Positions 45,719 to 60,200 are shown, numbered from the stretch's first letter. The stretch: 64,000 nt of DNA from Anadara kagoshimensis (GCA_021292105.1 CM037870.1:50284747-50348746), one strand, 5' to 3'. The notes: generated by a model not told the origin, from the letters alone. Numbers and translations are program-made.

Positions 45719-46178
45719 TAACGAAGTTTACTAGTAATCATGCTGTCCGCCGTCCGTCCCAATATTGTGTCCGATCAATATATCCCAAGTCTATGAATTG
45801 ATTTTGATCACACTTGGCACAAATGTAAACCAACATAGGACAATGTGTCGCATACCAATTTTAAGTACATAGCTCACGTTATAAACACGGTCAGTAATTT
45901 CGTCATAAGTTAGATTATCGTTTTGCAAACGTTCCATGCAAGTCAATATCGCTAGAGATTCGCTGGCTGCACGCTGTTGTACGCTGATATATGCTTGTAT
46001 TACCCCAAGGGAACGTTTTGCATTAGCAACTCAAACGTTCAGCATATGTTATACATTCATTCAACTCGTTAGCAATACGTCCTGTTTTCCCAAAAGGCAT
46101 AATTTTTTCAGCGTGTTGGATACAATTCCATACGTCGGGATACGCTGTATAATACGCCATAGTGTGACAGGGCCCTAA

Positions 46179-46629
46179 GATAGCATTATACCTGTATGAG
46201 AGGAAATACCATTAAGAGATATTACGTAAAATATGATATATTGGGACAACTTTGACATTGACACCAGCGAGTTTCTGTTTATTTGTGAATATTACAAAGG
46301 CGAAAATAAACACGCTAAAATAGTAACAAAAATAGTAAAATGTTTTAAATTGTGCATTTACAATACATTATATACCAACTATGTTTGACAAACCCTGGCT
46401 TTTAAATCTATTAAAATCCCCGCTATCACCAGACAGATGTACGTGCATCCCCTGTGACTATGGCAATTAATTATTGTTTCCCCAGGTGTGTATCTTATCA
46501 ACAGATCGAAGTTGATACGGAAGCAGGTAAATGTAGTTAATATCTAATCTGCGCATGCGTAACAAGAATGTGTCATAGTATGATGACTGGATATAGTAAT
46601 ACATGTATATTACATTTATTTTTCTTCAG
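46179..46629 (+). promoter_or_regulatory. Possible promoter/5' region of the plakin start exon
   Basis: About 450 bases between the Harbinger-like element and the candidate start exon. I see no clear TATA box or CpG-rich block. The acceptor-like TTTATTTTTCTTCAG just before 46,630 suggests that the true promoter lies further upstream. Confidence 0.25.
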
Positions 46630-46702
46630 GTAAACAAACATGGGGACTCGGCGAGATCAAGGAGGGGCCGAGCAGTGTCTGGGGACGATAAAAGAGAAAC
46701 AG
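46630..46702 (+). CDS. Putative first coding exon of plakin gene (short N-terminus)
   Basis: The ATG at 46,640 sits in a strong Kozak context (AAACATGG), with an in-frame TAA nine bases upstream at 46,631, so translation should start here. It reads MGTRRDQGGAEQCLGTIKEK then Q and ends with the donor GTAGGT in phase 0, the same phase as the exon at 55,012. TTTTTCTTCAG at 46,629 looks like an acceptor, implying an untranslated exon upstream. No CH (actin-binding) domain is encoded. The link to the plakin exons rests on strand, phase and lack of other candidates, and missing exons in the 8.3 kb gap cannot be excluded. Confidence 0.55.
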
Positions 46703-49015
46703 GTAGGTCCTAAAACTATAAAAATATATCTTAACCTGCACAGGTAAACAAGAAAATGCCAGGTGCAAAATATATACCGGTCAACCGCTTTGTCCGAGTA
46801 ACACCATATTTAAATGGATATGTCTAAAAATAGAACATTATTCGAGAGATGGGAGTTCCCTTTCGTGTGACAGTGTCATATAAACAAGATGGATTTTACA
46901 AGATGCATCGCACATGTCAAATTACGTAAAAGTTTAAACCAATTATATAGGTAACATGTCTTATAGTACACGATTTTAAAGGAAACGGATTATAGTAGCC
47001 AAGTTATCTATCAATTGACAGGTGTTATAGGGGCACCGGTGGGGGGAATTTGCTGAAGAAATATTTAAAAGAAATCAGAGATAATATGCACATTTTCTTA
47101 CTTTTGTAATATTTTAGGTTTACTATAACAATTTAGTACGAATGATATCAATTATGACGTCATAATCAATATACTGTAACAGCTTTCACTTGCATGTTTG
47201 GCATATTACAAATCAGTGTATAAATGGCCTGTTATATCATGATAACTTGATAAATATATATTTATATCTAAATTAAATTAAATGTAAATTTGTTAAAAGC
47301 TTCTATCGCCTTTCAAATGGATGATATCAATTAACTGCACGGTGAAATAACAGAATATCCATAAAAAAATCACATTTCTGAAATTGGTCAATTAGTCATT
47401 ACACCTGTGTTCTGACTAAGTAACATGTACTCAAATGGCAGTAGACCACAGGTGTTTAGTCCTACCGACTAAACCATGATCGGTCTGTGGCATCGTTCGA
47501 TAGTATATTTAGCAAGATTCCAACCCCATTTGGACAGATCCTATAATGAAGTTTGTAAGTTCGCTTGCCTTTGGCCATAAAGGTGTTTTTTCTCCAGTTC
47601 CGTTCACCATTCTAGACCTGGTCGCCTCGGTGTAATAACCTTTACAGTGGCGTACATGTAAAACACCATTGCTTTACTATCAAAACTGCAAATGATTTCC
47701 CTTGCAAACTGTTGACATAACATAAATGACACCAATCTTACTTGTGGTCCATGCTTTCAGTACTTGATTCTTGTCCCCTGGCACTTTAAATCTTCAATAT
47801 GTTCTATCTTGAACCGTGTATACAACCTTAAAGAATAGTTCCTTCAACTATATCCAACAACAAACTGAACTTAAAACATTTTCACGACTTCTTTGTCTGT
47901 CCCTCCAATCTCACCAATGCTTCAAGTACATGGTGACATTTTGGCGGGAAACTGGGCTATTTTCAGCAACAGCGACCTTGCCCTACATAACCGGTATTGT
48001 TATAGGCGATGCTTTTTATCATATTGCCGTTACGACACGATCGTTATAGTCACTTGTTGACATTGCTAGAAGTTTGTACGTTCTGGTTTTACATTTCTTT
48101 TATGCATCATTAAATTTCCATTTTGCTTACCTGCACTGCTTGGATTTCTTACAGGTGTGATTTTAAGAAATCCGAATGGACTCGTGTATTCCAGAAGCCC
48201 TGTAATAAATTACTTTATTTTTTATTAATTGCTTAATTAAACTAGTTGCTTATGTTATACATGGAACAATTTTAAATTGGCCACTACTTCTTGAAGTTTG
48301 AAAAAAAGAAATTTTTTCGTACATATATACATGTATTCTAGAGACCAGTTAGGTTACCCGTCCTTGTAGGGTCTGTTACTGTTGCTGAAGTATTCATGTT
48401 GGAGTACATGTTTATAATTTCAAGTACTCAGTTTACAACTTCGACGTACATTCAAATTATATGTGTGGTAAGTGTTTGGTTGTAAAATAAGCATCACCAT
48501 CTTGGAAAGGGCCTTTCAAAAGTATTTAAACCAGGTCACTGAGTTTTATTTTGTCATTTTAACCCCTGTTCAGAGTAGGGAGTTTTACACTTGCAATCAG
48601 TTATCATGCTGTCTTTTTAAAATGATATTTGTACTCGGAAGCTATGGCTATGACAAAGTACATGTATGGCTAATAAACTGGATACTTAGGTCATTGTTTT
48701 TGGTCCCTGTTTAAAAACATTGCATACCGACACTCTTTCTAAACACAATGCGGTTTCTTAGTTCGAACAAGTTGCCTATTATCAGTCAGTAAAGTTTTTT
48801 GGTTTTTGTCTTGCAACTCCATACATAATATTGCATACTCTATCTGGGCATAATTACTTAGTTTGTATCCTATATAACATTTGTTTTAATTCAGTAAAAC
48901 AAACTGTAAACCACCGACAGGAAAATGTATATTGATCCAACTGCTTTTATGTATTCCCCAGATGTTTGTTCTCATAATTAATTACATATACGCAGCACTA
49001 AAATAATGATTAAAC

Positions 49016-49020
<5 letters not shown>

Positions 49021-49063
<43 letters not shown>
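49021..49063 (+). repeat. (TC)n microsatellite
   Basis: About 21 TC units; a second shorter run lies at 49,120-49,156. Confidence 0.95.
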
Positions 49064-49067
<4 letters not shown>

Positions 49068-50454
49068 CCCTTGATTCTTGATAGTGCCAGTATTTTCTTT
49101 CTCTGGTTACCTCTGGCCGTAATCTCTCTCTCTCTCTCTCTCTTTTTCTTTCTCTCATTCCCCCTTATCGTACCCGTTTTAGATCCAAATGTTAACAAAT
49201 AAACCATATCTTAATTGTTACGTATATGTAAACATAGCTATGTATATAGGTACCACCCATCTGTCTCTATCACTCTTCCAGTTACTCATTCTCTGTCGAC
49301 TCTATAGATTATGCGTCCATTCAACAAAGAACAAATTCAATATTTGTATCATGCAATGCATGGAAAGTATTTATAAAATACCGATTTTCAATATCTTGAC
49401 TATTCTATGAAAAAATGCCGTTTACCTGTTTTGCATATTATTCATGTTACAATGTAATATCCGGAATTCGAACCATTTTAATAGTACTGTCATAAGTTAG
49501 GTTTGAATGCGTCATTTCATCGCCCAGTATAAAAGTTCAAGGATAGTACATTACACTACTGACGATTTGATAAAAGTGACAGGTTGCTGTTTTCAAGATC
49601 ATGTCTTGTATGTTTTTGAATTCTAAATATGTTTCAAATTAATTTATTCATGTTCATACGAAAACACTAGACGCGTGTATTAGAGGGGAGATTTCTTAGA
49701 AGCCTGATGCATATGTATCTAGAGAAGCCAGTTTGTTACTAAGTCTAACTAGATAGTTATTGGCACCCCTTCAAAAACTGAAATGTGGCAAATTGGAAAA
49801 TAAAAACCTTTATTGTGATTTTCGATTCATTTGAAAGATATATCTTTTGTCTAATATAATATACCACATATAACGTTACTGGTAGATGTGTTTGTTGATG
49901 ACGTTGGGGATGTAATTAAGCAGACTCAATGCTGAGTAATGTCGTTCATTATTGATCAACCGAACACAATATATGTCAGATTCAAAATAAAATTAACCAA
50001 TAAAAACTAAATAAAATTAGTCGGTAAAGTTGACATAAGATTCGTAAATAAATAAGCTATTCGTAGTCCCTGTAGATTCTCGTGTATCGACTAAATCTAT
50101 TGTAAAACTATAAAGCAGACATAGTTTCTACATACTATGTTTTATAGGTTCCACCAGAAATGTGGCACAATTCACAATTTAAGTTACATGTAAGTCTTGG
50201 GTGATGTGCCGTCTATACATGGTCAAGTTTAGAAGAAATGTGTTCGTCTACTTTGACGCTTGTTGGGACAACGGGGATGGGCCAAAACAATACAAAACAC
50301 ATAAATTAACACTTATTGAGATCACCCATTATAAAATTTCATAATATATATGAGCACCATGGCAAAAGTTATCTTCTGGCTTAGTAAAAAAAAATGAAGG
50401 TCCAAACATCTAAATTGTTGTACAAATAATGGGTGGAGTGATGTATTGTTTTTT

Positions 50455-50530
50455 ACGCCCCAATCAAGATTATTTCACTTACCGAGCATAACACGGATGT
50501 CAGTCAAGTTCAGGGTTAGATGAAAAACTG
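50455..50530 (-). repeat. SINE 3'-end remnant
   Basis: CGCCCCAATCAAGATTATTT then CACTTACCGAG matches the shared SINE end seen at 13,318 and 26,008. No head is visible. Confidence 0.5.
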
Positions 50531-51397
50531 AAATGTCTAGAGAAACTCAACTATCTTTGGCAAGTGAATTGCCAAATTTTGCCACACTAGAATCTACAAA
50601 AAAGGAAATTTTAAGAACATTAGCGGTAGTTTTAGACTACTCAGACGTCGAAACCTTACAATTAGCTGCCTCTCACCGCACCAAATTCAAAGCACGTTAG
50701 CCCATGTCATAGAGAGCTAGTAACTACTCTGACTTGATGAGTTTTAAAATATAAGCAAAAATGTAAAGAGACTATAAATACAGTTTTTATGACAACAATA
50801 CACACACTTTGTAGTGTAAGCTAAGTTCTAAAAGAATCCAATCCACCGTATTGTAACAATGCTTTACAGAATGAAGAGGACAGTAAACAGTCATAATTAA
50901 AAATGTTTTAGATTCTATATTAAAAACAAACACAACATTTTATCACCACTTTGCTAATCGAGTCACATTTTATGATATATAAAGGCAAAATTGCAAAAGG
51001 TCACAAAGACATTTACAAACGCCATACATTGCATGTCATCATGCCAAAACTATATTGTTATACTACTGTATCTGACCCAGTAACATAATATATTTAAAAT
51101 TAAATAAGACCCTTTGATGTTAACTCTTAAAAACATTTTGTTATATAAGGAAGTTATATCTGGTTAAATCTGGATTTTCATATTTTCCACTCTGAATACT
51201 TCAGACAATAATGTTGATATGAATCGGTATTTTGATACATTCTTGAATATTGAATATATTGTGTTCTGTAATAACAAAAACAAAATGCAGAGTCGTAAAT
51301 TTTGGAAAGTCAGACTTCTCTGAAAAACAATATTTCACAGTGCATTATACATTGCGCATATTGTATAAAGGTGTCTTGTACACTGGCAGATATAGTT

Positions 51398-51510
51398 AAG
51401 CTAAACAGGAACACCCGGCCTCACTTCATTGGTGGCAATTCATGTGATAAATTGAATTTGCCAGTTTTCATCGTATTTAATTTGCGTTTTCATGTTTCAT
51501 TTGTGTTTTG
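51398..51510 (+). repeat. Diverged retroelement 3' tail
   Basis: ACACCCGGCCTCACTTCATT, GGTGGCAATTCATGTG and TTTGCCAGTTTTCA keep the order of the 3' UTR but with many changes. Confidence 0.55.
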
Positions 51511-51888
51511 AATGTTGGCAGGCACAGCAGTGTGATTCACGTAGGTAGTTAAGGAAGTCATTGTGCAGTTGGAAGGAAACTTTGTTTTTTTTTTGGTGAT
51601 TTCAATTAGCAGTGTATACGCGTTTGCTTCTGCAAGTGTTTGATTAAATGTTTTGACCGTGGACATTTGTACATAGACATTGCTATATATCGCATATGCA
51701 GGGTCCCGTCTTATGACCTCTGTATATTCTGAACAAATCTCATAGGTTAAAAAACTACATTGTATTACGCTAGTATAACTCTCAGATACATTTCTGTTTC
51801 CTTGTATGCGTAAGATATTTTTAATATCTATGTCAATCATTGTTATAAACATAAAACAAACAATTTTACAATCAAGAATTCCGAACAT
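51490..51888 (-). other. Unrecognised 132-codon open frame
   Basis: Starts MFGILDCKIVCFMFITMIDI, a weak signal-anchor-like segment, followed by several N-glycosylation sequons (NVS, NQT, NCT, NHT, NET). It would suit an extracellular protein, but there is no domain, splice signal or promoter to support it. It lies in the plakin first intron on the opposite strand. Confidence 0.25.
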
Positions 51889-54620
51889 TTGTTAAACAAA
51901 AAAGAAAGAATGGGATCTGAAAACTTTGTTCAATGAACAATCTTCAGCATCAGAATTGTGGTAGCTTCTGTAATGTTTCACAAATATTCAGTTGTCACTT
52001 CATAAGTAAAACTTCGCATACCGGTATATCCTTTCAGATTTAAACAGACTACCTGACTTTGTAGGTCAAATATTTATAATCAGTCAGTTTTTTATTCACA
52101 AATACATTGGTGTTTGAAATATAAGTTTACTAAAAACTTGTTAAAAGTTAATTAAGGGGTTTGAATCCTACTGTTACTGCAAAAAAGCCACCAAGGTTAA
52201 GAAAATAGACTACGAGGAATACTTTGAGAAAATAAATCAAATTCTTCAGAACTCTGTAACTTAATTTAACTACAATAGGCGTTAATTCTTTACAACTGGG
52301 TAGAAATATATCAAGAATGTAATTAACATTTAAATATTTAAATCTTAAGATTAAACGTTTTGCACTTCATGTATTGGCAGTTTAAATTAACATTGTCTAT
52401 ATATATGCATGTTTAACATAGTTCAACATACTCGGTATAAATGTTAGGGGTTGTTGATCGTGTAACAAAAGGTGTCCGTAAAGTCATCAACTGTTCAACC
52501 GTATCTAATTAATTAGTGCGAAGTAAGGTGTTTGTTATTTAAGTTGTTTTAAAAAACATAAACATGTTAAAAACTAACCACAAGACATTTATAGGGGTCG
52601 TATCAAGATCGTGTATAATGACTTATTTGAAATGATTAAGGTCTATATCCAAATTCCAGTATCTTGTTGCAATTCCAAGTGCCTGTCCAAAGTCGGGAAG
52701 AAGTTTACTAACCACCGATCACCTCAATGTGTGATTATATCTTGTTCTTATTTGGTTAGTATGTTGTTTCACGTGTCTTGCTGTTTTTATATTGCAAAGC
52801 ACATGTATTTCAACCAAGACATTCTACATTCTGTGATTTAGACTTTGGATACATATATTTTCTGTTTCCAAATTCGAGATCAACGCATTGAGTTTAAAGA
52901 TACACAGAGATGGCTGACTTGGAATGGGTGTTACCAAATCTTAACGGGTGTTGTTGTTGTAGTAATTAAAAATTCTTTCTAAAAATCCAAAAATGTTAGT
53001 CCTTGATTGCCAACAAGTCTGCATAATTACACATAAGCTAGCCTTATAAAACAATTATAATTATCTTTTATGCATATTGCGCATAAACAAGACCATTCAC
53101 TGACATAAGTTCCCTCATATGCACCTCTGATTATTAATATGAATGGGTCCATAAATTAAGATTAGTCTTGGGGATGGTGACATGACAACGTGTTAAATGA
53201 CAGCCCTACGTGACACGACCCCATCAATATCAAGGCTAGACAATGGGTTTACGGTTCAACTCTTAGCTTGTGAATGGACTTCTCAAGTTTGGTTTCACCC
53301 GGAAGTAGGGTTAAGATGAATAACAATACATGTATCCCCGGAATTATCCGCGCATTGGGTTACCGTCAATACGTTTTGACATCACGATTGACATGATTTA
53401 GGACTTCACAGTGATTGATGTTTACCTGATCGTTACGATTTTACACAGTTCATATTCCTCAGTTGACTGCTATATTTGTTTGCAGAAATATGTAAAAAGT
53501 GTGCTTTTTCAAAGAAAAAGTGAAATGACATGACATGTAGCTGAGAAACACGTTCATGTACTTAGCTATTGCATTGCAATCAATAAAAAGCAGCAAGAGA
53601 TTGAATGAATAAAAAAAAAACCTCCCTGATTGCGGACGGTCATCGGAGAAATTAAATTGAATTGGGAAGTCCATTGCTGTAATTAACGACCAAATATAAC
53701 CCACTTATTTTATAATAAATGATCCATTAAAAAACTTGCCAACGACTTATACTACCAAAACTGGGACAACATGGGAGGGTTTATCCTATTGTAGTGACAG
53801 TTTACGTAGGAATCTCTGTTAAATCATTTAAAGTTTTAAAAAGGAGTGACTTTTGATACATTTACTAGAATACAAGAACTGCTCTCGCATGTAATTTAAA
53901 AACAATAAAATTGTTCGTGCTGTTGCATTAAGTTGATGACATAACATCTTGAAACTGTTGTAAGCTATGGATGACATAATACATGTATCTTGAAACTGTT
54001 CTAAGCTATGAATAATGTCTTCAAAAACTTAACATACAAAAGGACCTGGTAAAATAAATTGCGTGTGACTACCAAATCTATTGAACATTTACATGTACAA
54101 TGATTTATGACAGAATTTGTTTTCGAATATGAGGAAGTGATGATAAAATGATGAAAATTAAGGGAATAAGGAAATAAAGTATTACATAATTAATGTTTAT
54201 TTGTAGTCTATATTCTGTTTTGATTTCCAGTTAAAGTATAATAAATAGCCATTTGACAAGTATAAACAGTTGCATGAACATATCACAGAGAATTTGTATT
54301 GCATATCAAGTCAAATAAGACAGCGATTTTGCAAAAAGCACAATTTTTTAGATTAAAAAAACTTTTTCACATTATGGAATGTTAATAAAAATATAGGCCA
54401 AACATTACGAAAGCTTTGTTGTTAGTAAGTATCTAGGAACATGTCAGAAAAAAACTATACATGTTTACTTAAAGGCATTGTCACAAAATCTATGTAGCAA
54501 GTGAATACAGCCAAGTAACACAGAAGTTCCTATCCTTAAATCTATCAATTAGAAATGAAACACAATTGCGCAAACCTTTACAACTGTACACTACACCATT
54601 CTGTAAATATGTGTTTTACA

Positions 54621-54755
54621 GGAAGTGCCTAATCTTCTTGAACACCCGGTCTCAATTCCCTGGTGGAAGTTCGCGTGTTTTTCTTAATTAGTCAGTTTCA
54701 AAATACTTTGCTTTGGAATTGTGATTAAGGCATTGATTGGTATGTTTGTTTGTAT
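54621..54755 (+). repeat. Retroelement 3' tail copy
   Basis: GAACACCCGGTCTCAATTCC, CTGGTGGAAGTTCGCGTG and GGTATGTTTGTTTGTA match the shared tail. A second shorter piece of the same tail (GTTTCCGGAGCACCTGGTTT) follows at 54,803-54,870. Confidence 0.65.
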
Positions 54756-55011
54756 ATTTATTTTCTCATACCAAAAACAGATATTGCTAGCATACCAGGA
54801 AAATGCTTGCGTTTCCGGAGCACCTGGTTTCACATTAACACAAACCTAAAAGTTCATGTGAAACATGTTATCTATATATCTACCTACACATTCTGTTTTA
54901 ACACTTCAGTCATTTAGCATCTGTTATTTAATAGAACTAGCATAACTCTGCAACCAGTCAGTGGAGTTAGACAAGGTGATATATTTAAAATGTTTTTGTT
55001 TCATTTTTCAG

Positions 55012-55140
55012 AAATATTTTCGTGACGCGCCCTTTAGAACGAACTACATAGCTATTCAACAGGAGATAGATGACACCAGAGATCAAACTGAACAAATAAA
55101 AGGATTAAAAAGAAAAGTAGAGGAAGTCAAAAGATCTAGG
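55012..55140 (+). CDS. Plakin exon 2 (helical)
   Basis: 43 codons in phase 0 with acceptor TTTTTCAG and donor GTAACT. KYFRDAPFRTNYIAIQQEID is followed by a lysine- and glutamate-rich helix (LKRKVEEVKRSR), consistent with the start of the plakin-domain spectrin repeats. Confidence 0.82.
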
Positions 55141-57193
55141 GTAACTATAATAATAAAATACTTATTGACTGAATAGTTAGAAATAAATACATTAAGTGTA
55201 TCAGTAAGTTTGACTTGCGGTCAAAAGGTCAGAAATATTTCAGTAAAACAAAAAACTATTTGGTTTCATTACCGTATGCAGGTTCAATTGTCCAACCTCT
55301 ATTTGAAGAACAGTACTCTCTTCCCTACAGCAATACACAATTTGAAAAAAACTATGAAACAGGGAACTACAAAAAAAAAAAAAATTAAAAATAGTAGCAT
55401 CGGAAAAAGACCAAGAGAGGGTCCGGCATATGCATTATCCTCCTGAATTATATACAACTTTTCAAGGGAACTGGTCTTACATTAAAGTATTATCAGAAAG
55501 TGATAAATCAAGATTATCTCTAAAATTAAGACTGGGCTTAGCAATATTTATTCCTATGATAGTAGAACAACAGATTCAAAAATAACAAAGGGGTAAGCTG
55601 AAACTGCAACAAAGCTTATGCATAAATCTGTGAAATAGGATATCTCCCCGGTAAAGTAAAAATTTTAAAGATTTATTGTGGAGCAAAATCACGTAAAATA
55701 CATACATGCACTTCTTGCAATTGTGTGTATTGAAAACAAAATATTAAGTAGGTATTATATCTCCTTATAATTTGTGATGAATATGTGCTTCTATAGTATT
55801 CTTTAAAATTATCTTCTTTAAAGTAAATGAAACCGCCATGAAATATGTATCTAATGAAGTGTGGGGTTTATGAAAACCTCATTAAAAATAATTCATATTT
55901 TTCTTTTAGATATTAAAAAGTATGGTGTTATATATATTACTATAGGTATTATAAATGGCAGTGATAGTGTATTAAACATTGACCACCCTGGAACGTATTT
56001 ACATATTTCATATCAAATTAAATCTCCGATGACTTTAGTGATAGGGAACTTTAAATAGTAAATTGAAATTGGATATTAAATATGCTTAAGTTAGCATATA
56101 CTCATTTTATATTTAATATCATGTCATTTGAATAAAGTGAGAGCAATATTCTACTCAATGGCTTCCCTTTGTGTATAACAGTATGCTCTTTTTGAAAAGA
56201 ATTATGAACAGTTGATTTTAATAATATATTTTTAGCTTTTCTTGGCTTCACAGGGTTTATGCTGTTTAAGATATGGGTGAAAATTTAATTCTTTGAAATT
56301 GATGAAGTGAAAAATTGAAAACTTTTCCCTCAAAAGCATATGATCATTGTATACATGTATATAAAAGGACGTTTCTTAATTTGTTTGAACAGTGAATAAA
56401 TGTACAAAGGTCTGATCACATAATGAACAAAATCATAAAAAACATATAATTTTGGCAATAACCAGAGTCACCAAGAACAGACACAATAATTAATATTTGT
56501 ATCAAGTTTACAGAATAAGACCAAGAAGCAAAGACTGTTTATGCTTAATAAAATGTCTACATAATAGACAGATCCTAAGAAAATGTACATACTATAGTCT
56601 GTATCTATTTTGTGACCATCAGAACAAGAATATGGACTGCATGGAAAGCCCTATATGTGAACAAAACATTTTGCATACAGGCTGTATACTGTTTTACTAT
56701 GAAGGATACTGTTCAATATTTTATGATAGCCAGTTTATATCTTCATCTTTCCTTTCTATCTCACATTTGGCCATATAAAGTAAAACTATAAGTTTGTTAT
56801 CCAGACAGAACACTGATGTTCAGTCTTCCTTTCAACGCTGTTATGAGTGAAATACATGCAACTTATTAGATGAACACATGTAAAATGGTACATGATAAGA
56901 TGTCATGGCAATTTAGCAATTATCAATTTTCATTAAGTCAAATAAAGGCAATGTATCTATGTGGCAATGAATCTATGTTCCCAATACATTTACCATAGTA
57001 GCACATCAGTTTGTCAAGCACATGCAATGTTTTAATTAAGTTTGTTTTGTGTATTCCACAGGCTTCTTCTAGAGAACACCAAAATGTTGACAGGGAATAT
57101 GCAGTGCTTGAGGTAAAACTTTTATACTGTGTATATTTATAGTTTTGTTTCATTTTTTATACTGTGTACATATGTTTTGTTCCACTTCTAATT

Positions 57194-57245
<52 letters not shown>

Positions 57246-60200
57246 GAGCATATCTGTCAATGACCAGAGAATCTCTCTCTTTTTATACTCTACTCATGAT
57301 AAGTCTGTACCCATGTAGGTAAGAAGACCAAGAAAGGTTTTAAGTACAAATTTTATTTTAAAACGTTTTTATTGCAGGATGCAAGACAGATTTAACTTAA
57401 CATTTAACATTTTATTCTAGTCTCAAAACAATAACTTTATAGTTTTCTTTTTGAAACTATAAAAACCACAAAAAATGATAAAAATTATATAACAGTAACA
57501 GCTATTTTTAAAATGAAACAAACAAAACAGCAGTGAATTATTATAAATAATAAACAAAACAGTTTAATTTATAAAAAACTTGATTTAGGATTTATTTTTA
57601 TGATATAATGCTTGCCTCTGTACGTGAATGTTTTACTTTACAGTAAAGACCTGTCAAAAGTTTAACACTGAACTTAACGAAAAAAGTCTAAACAAGGCTG
57701 CAGAGTGGCTAAGATATGGAAAACTAGTGACAAAAAAGCTGTCAAGAGATAGAAAACAGCTGCTGATAAAGTTTTCAATATAGCCAAGATGAGCTGCCAA
57801 TTCGGCACTTATTTGTTAGCATAGTATTAAACTTTCGACAGGCTTCTACTGTACCTGTATATATTTATAGTACATATACTCGTATGTGTTGTATATTTTT
57901 GTAGGATGTGGCCTTACAAAAGAAGAGATGTTTAGAGACACTTTTATATGTAAATGAGGTTGAAAACCTGTTACAAGTATGTAAATGTTTTTGTTCAGAA
58001 TTGTTTAGATAAAAAGGTATAAATGTTTCATGTGGTATGATTTGACACACACAACTGATGTGCACACCTGAGTAATAATACGATATGTGTATTGGGATAT
58101 TAAGAATTGTTAAGCATTATTTATGTACATTTTTATGAAACATTAGTTGCTAGTCTAATCCAGGAGGGTTATATTATCATAAAGTTCTGTTTTAAAATAG
58201 AAACTATTAAAGAAATTAGAATTAATTATCTTATCTTAAATACTATTGTGTTATCTGAAATACTAAATACTGTATTTTTGTCCCTAAACCATGCTGCTAA
58301 GGCAAACATTATAAATATTTGCACATTCAATTATACCAAGGAAAAAATATTAACATTTTTTGAATGAAATTTTACACCACAAAATATTCTCACTTATATG
58401 GAGGCTGTCAGTTCAGGAATGGCGAAGGAAACTGGAGTACCTGGAGAATAACTATGGCCTTTTGCAAGCAAATTGTCAGACTTTCTCACACTAGGACCTG
58501 TCTTGAGTGGGATTTGAACCTAGGTGGTGAGAGGCATTGTGATCCATTCATAAGCGAGTGCTTTAAATCACTTGGACAATGACGCCTAATAATATACCAT
58601 TACAGAACCTCTACATCATTTTGAAGTTGTTTTGCAAGTGGTTTCATAAATAAGACTTTCACAAATGGTCATTTCGATAGATATGCTAGTAAAAAGAAAC
58701 AATTCTGATACTAAGCAACACAGCAATAAAATTTTATTATATTTGTTTTCAGAATGTTCAAGCAGAATTTGAAGACAGGGCGCTGTACCTTACTGAACGT
58801 CCAAAAGTTTTCGAAAGCATGTACAGACAGGACTCTGTGGAAGCCTCATCAAGGATTCATAAAGTAGGTGCTTTCAAACACATTTGTCATTTTGTTGTTT
58901 GTAAAATAAAGACATAAAAGCTTGAATCAGACATTGAGAAAAAACGCTCTGTTCAGGAAACCTCTACTGTTGAAAGTGAGGTATACTGATTCTTTGAACT
59001 GGCCATTTAACAGGTGACATTGATACCTGCAGTCAAATAATGGGCGTTTTACAATGGCTAGCAATGATACAACCAAACAAGTAAAAATGCATAAACGGAT
59101 ATGAAAACTGCAAACTATAAAACTTGGAGACTGACGTCACAAAATGCTGTCCAAGGGTGTGGTCATAAGTATAATATGTTGTGCAATGGTCTGATTCAAC
59201 AACAAAAGTATAAAATGTTGTGCAATGTTTTAATTCAACAACAAAATCATTTCTTTAACACTAATATACCACATTGTCAATCATGACTAAGTTAAGCATC
59301 AGATTGGGACATTGTAGATTTGTACTGTCATAGTAATAATGATTGTTTTACATTCTTTAGGACTGTTTATATGCTTTACGTGGTAGCTGGGATTGGTTGT
59401 CACAGGTTACAAAATGTTTAGAAATACATATGCAAAATGCAGGAGATTACCACCAGGTAAGACAATTGTCAGAGTTATTTTGACATTTGTTTTAAGAAAT
59501 GAAATAGTAAAAATATTGTGTATCTTACACCAATATGAGTGCCAAGATCTAAATCTGTTTAATGTTTCAAGTTTTTTATCAAAGCTGCATGATGGCAAGC
59601 TACATTTTAATTATATTTCACATATTTCAATGGTCAATGTTTAACCCTTCTCAATGTGCATCTAATTAAGAAATGCAACAGAGGAAAATTTCTGACTAGA
59701 ACAGGAGATTAAATGCCACACCTATTCCTAAGCACCTATTATAGTGTGGGTATCCCAACGTTAAAAGGGTTGTAATTCATTTTTATGAACTAAACAATAT
59801 GCAGACAAAATACAGTCTTTTTTCTTGAATGCACTAAAACAATGAGAAATGTCATATAAAAATTTGTGCTAAGTTTGATTATCAGAGATGATATTCAGAA
59901 TCAAATATACATAATACAAAACATTACTTATTCATCTTTACAGTTCTTTCATGATATTAAATTTCTTGGAGAAGACATGAAGGCTTTTTTAACGGTTCTT
60001 AACAGCCAGGAAATGAGAGCACCTGTCCAGACACGTGAACCGGAAGTTATGATTAGACACATCAGAGTAAGTATTGTAAAATAGTGCACTCCTCTAAATT
60101 TAAATAATTGTGTAATGTCACCCATGTGATATCCATATTGGTCCTAATTGGATCCAAATATGAATCGAATCCCAGTCCCACACACAATAGTATATACATG

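Larger units (their letters stand above)
44368..46175 (+). mobile_element. PIF/Harbinger-like DNA transposon (no transposase), 1,808 bp
   Basis: The ends AGGCCCTGTCACACTATAAC and, from the right, GGGCCCTGTCACACTATGGC pair over about 48 bp. TAA flanks both sides (44,365-44,367 and 46,176-46,178), the TWA target typical of Harbinger elements. ACGTAT-type motifs recur inside both ends. It carries a MADF-domain gene, the kind of DNA-binding partner protein these elements encode beside the DDE transposase. The transposase itself is missing. Confidence 0.85.
46703..55011 (+). other. 8.3 kb putative first intron of plakin gene
   Basis: It contains CT microsatellites (49,021-49,063 and 49,120-49,156), SINE and retroelement tail remnants near 50,455, 51,398, 54,621 and 54,803, and one minus-strand unknown open frame at 51,490-51,888. 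I see no plus-strand exon with convincing plakin similarity. The remaining sequence is unremarkable AT-rich DNA. Confidence 0.6.

Noticed and set aside
47816-48049. 78-codon plus-strand frame in the plakin intron
   Set aside because: No domain and no splice signals; resembles anonymous repeat sequence.
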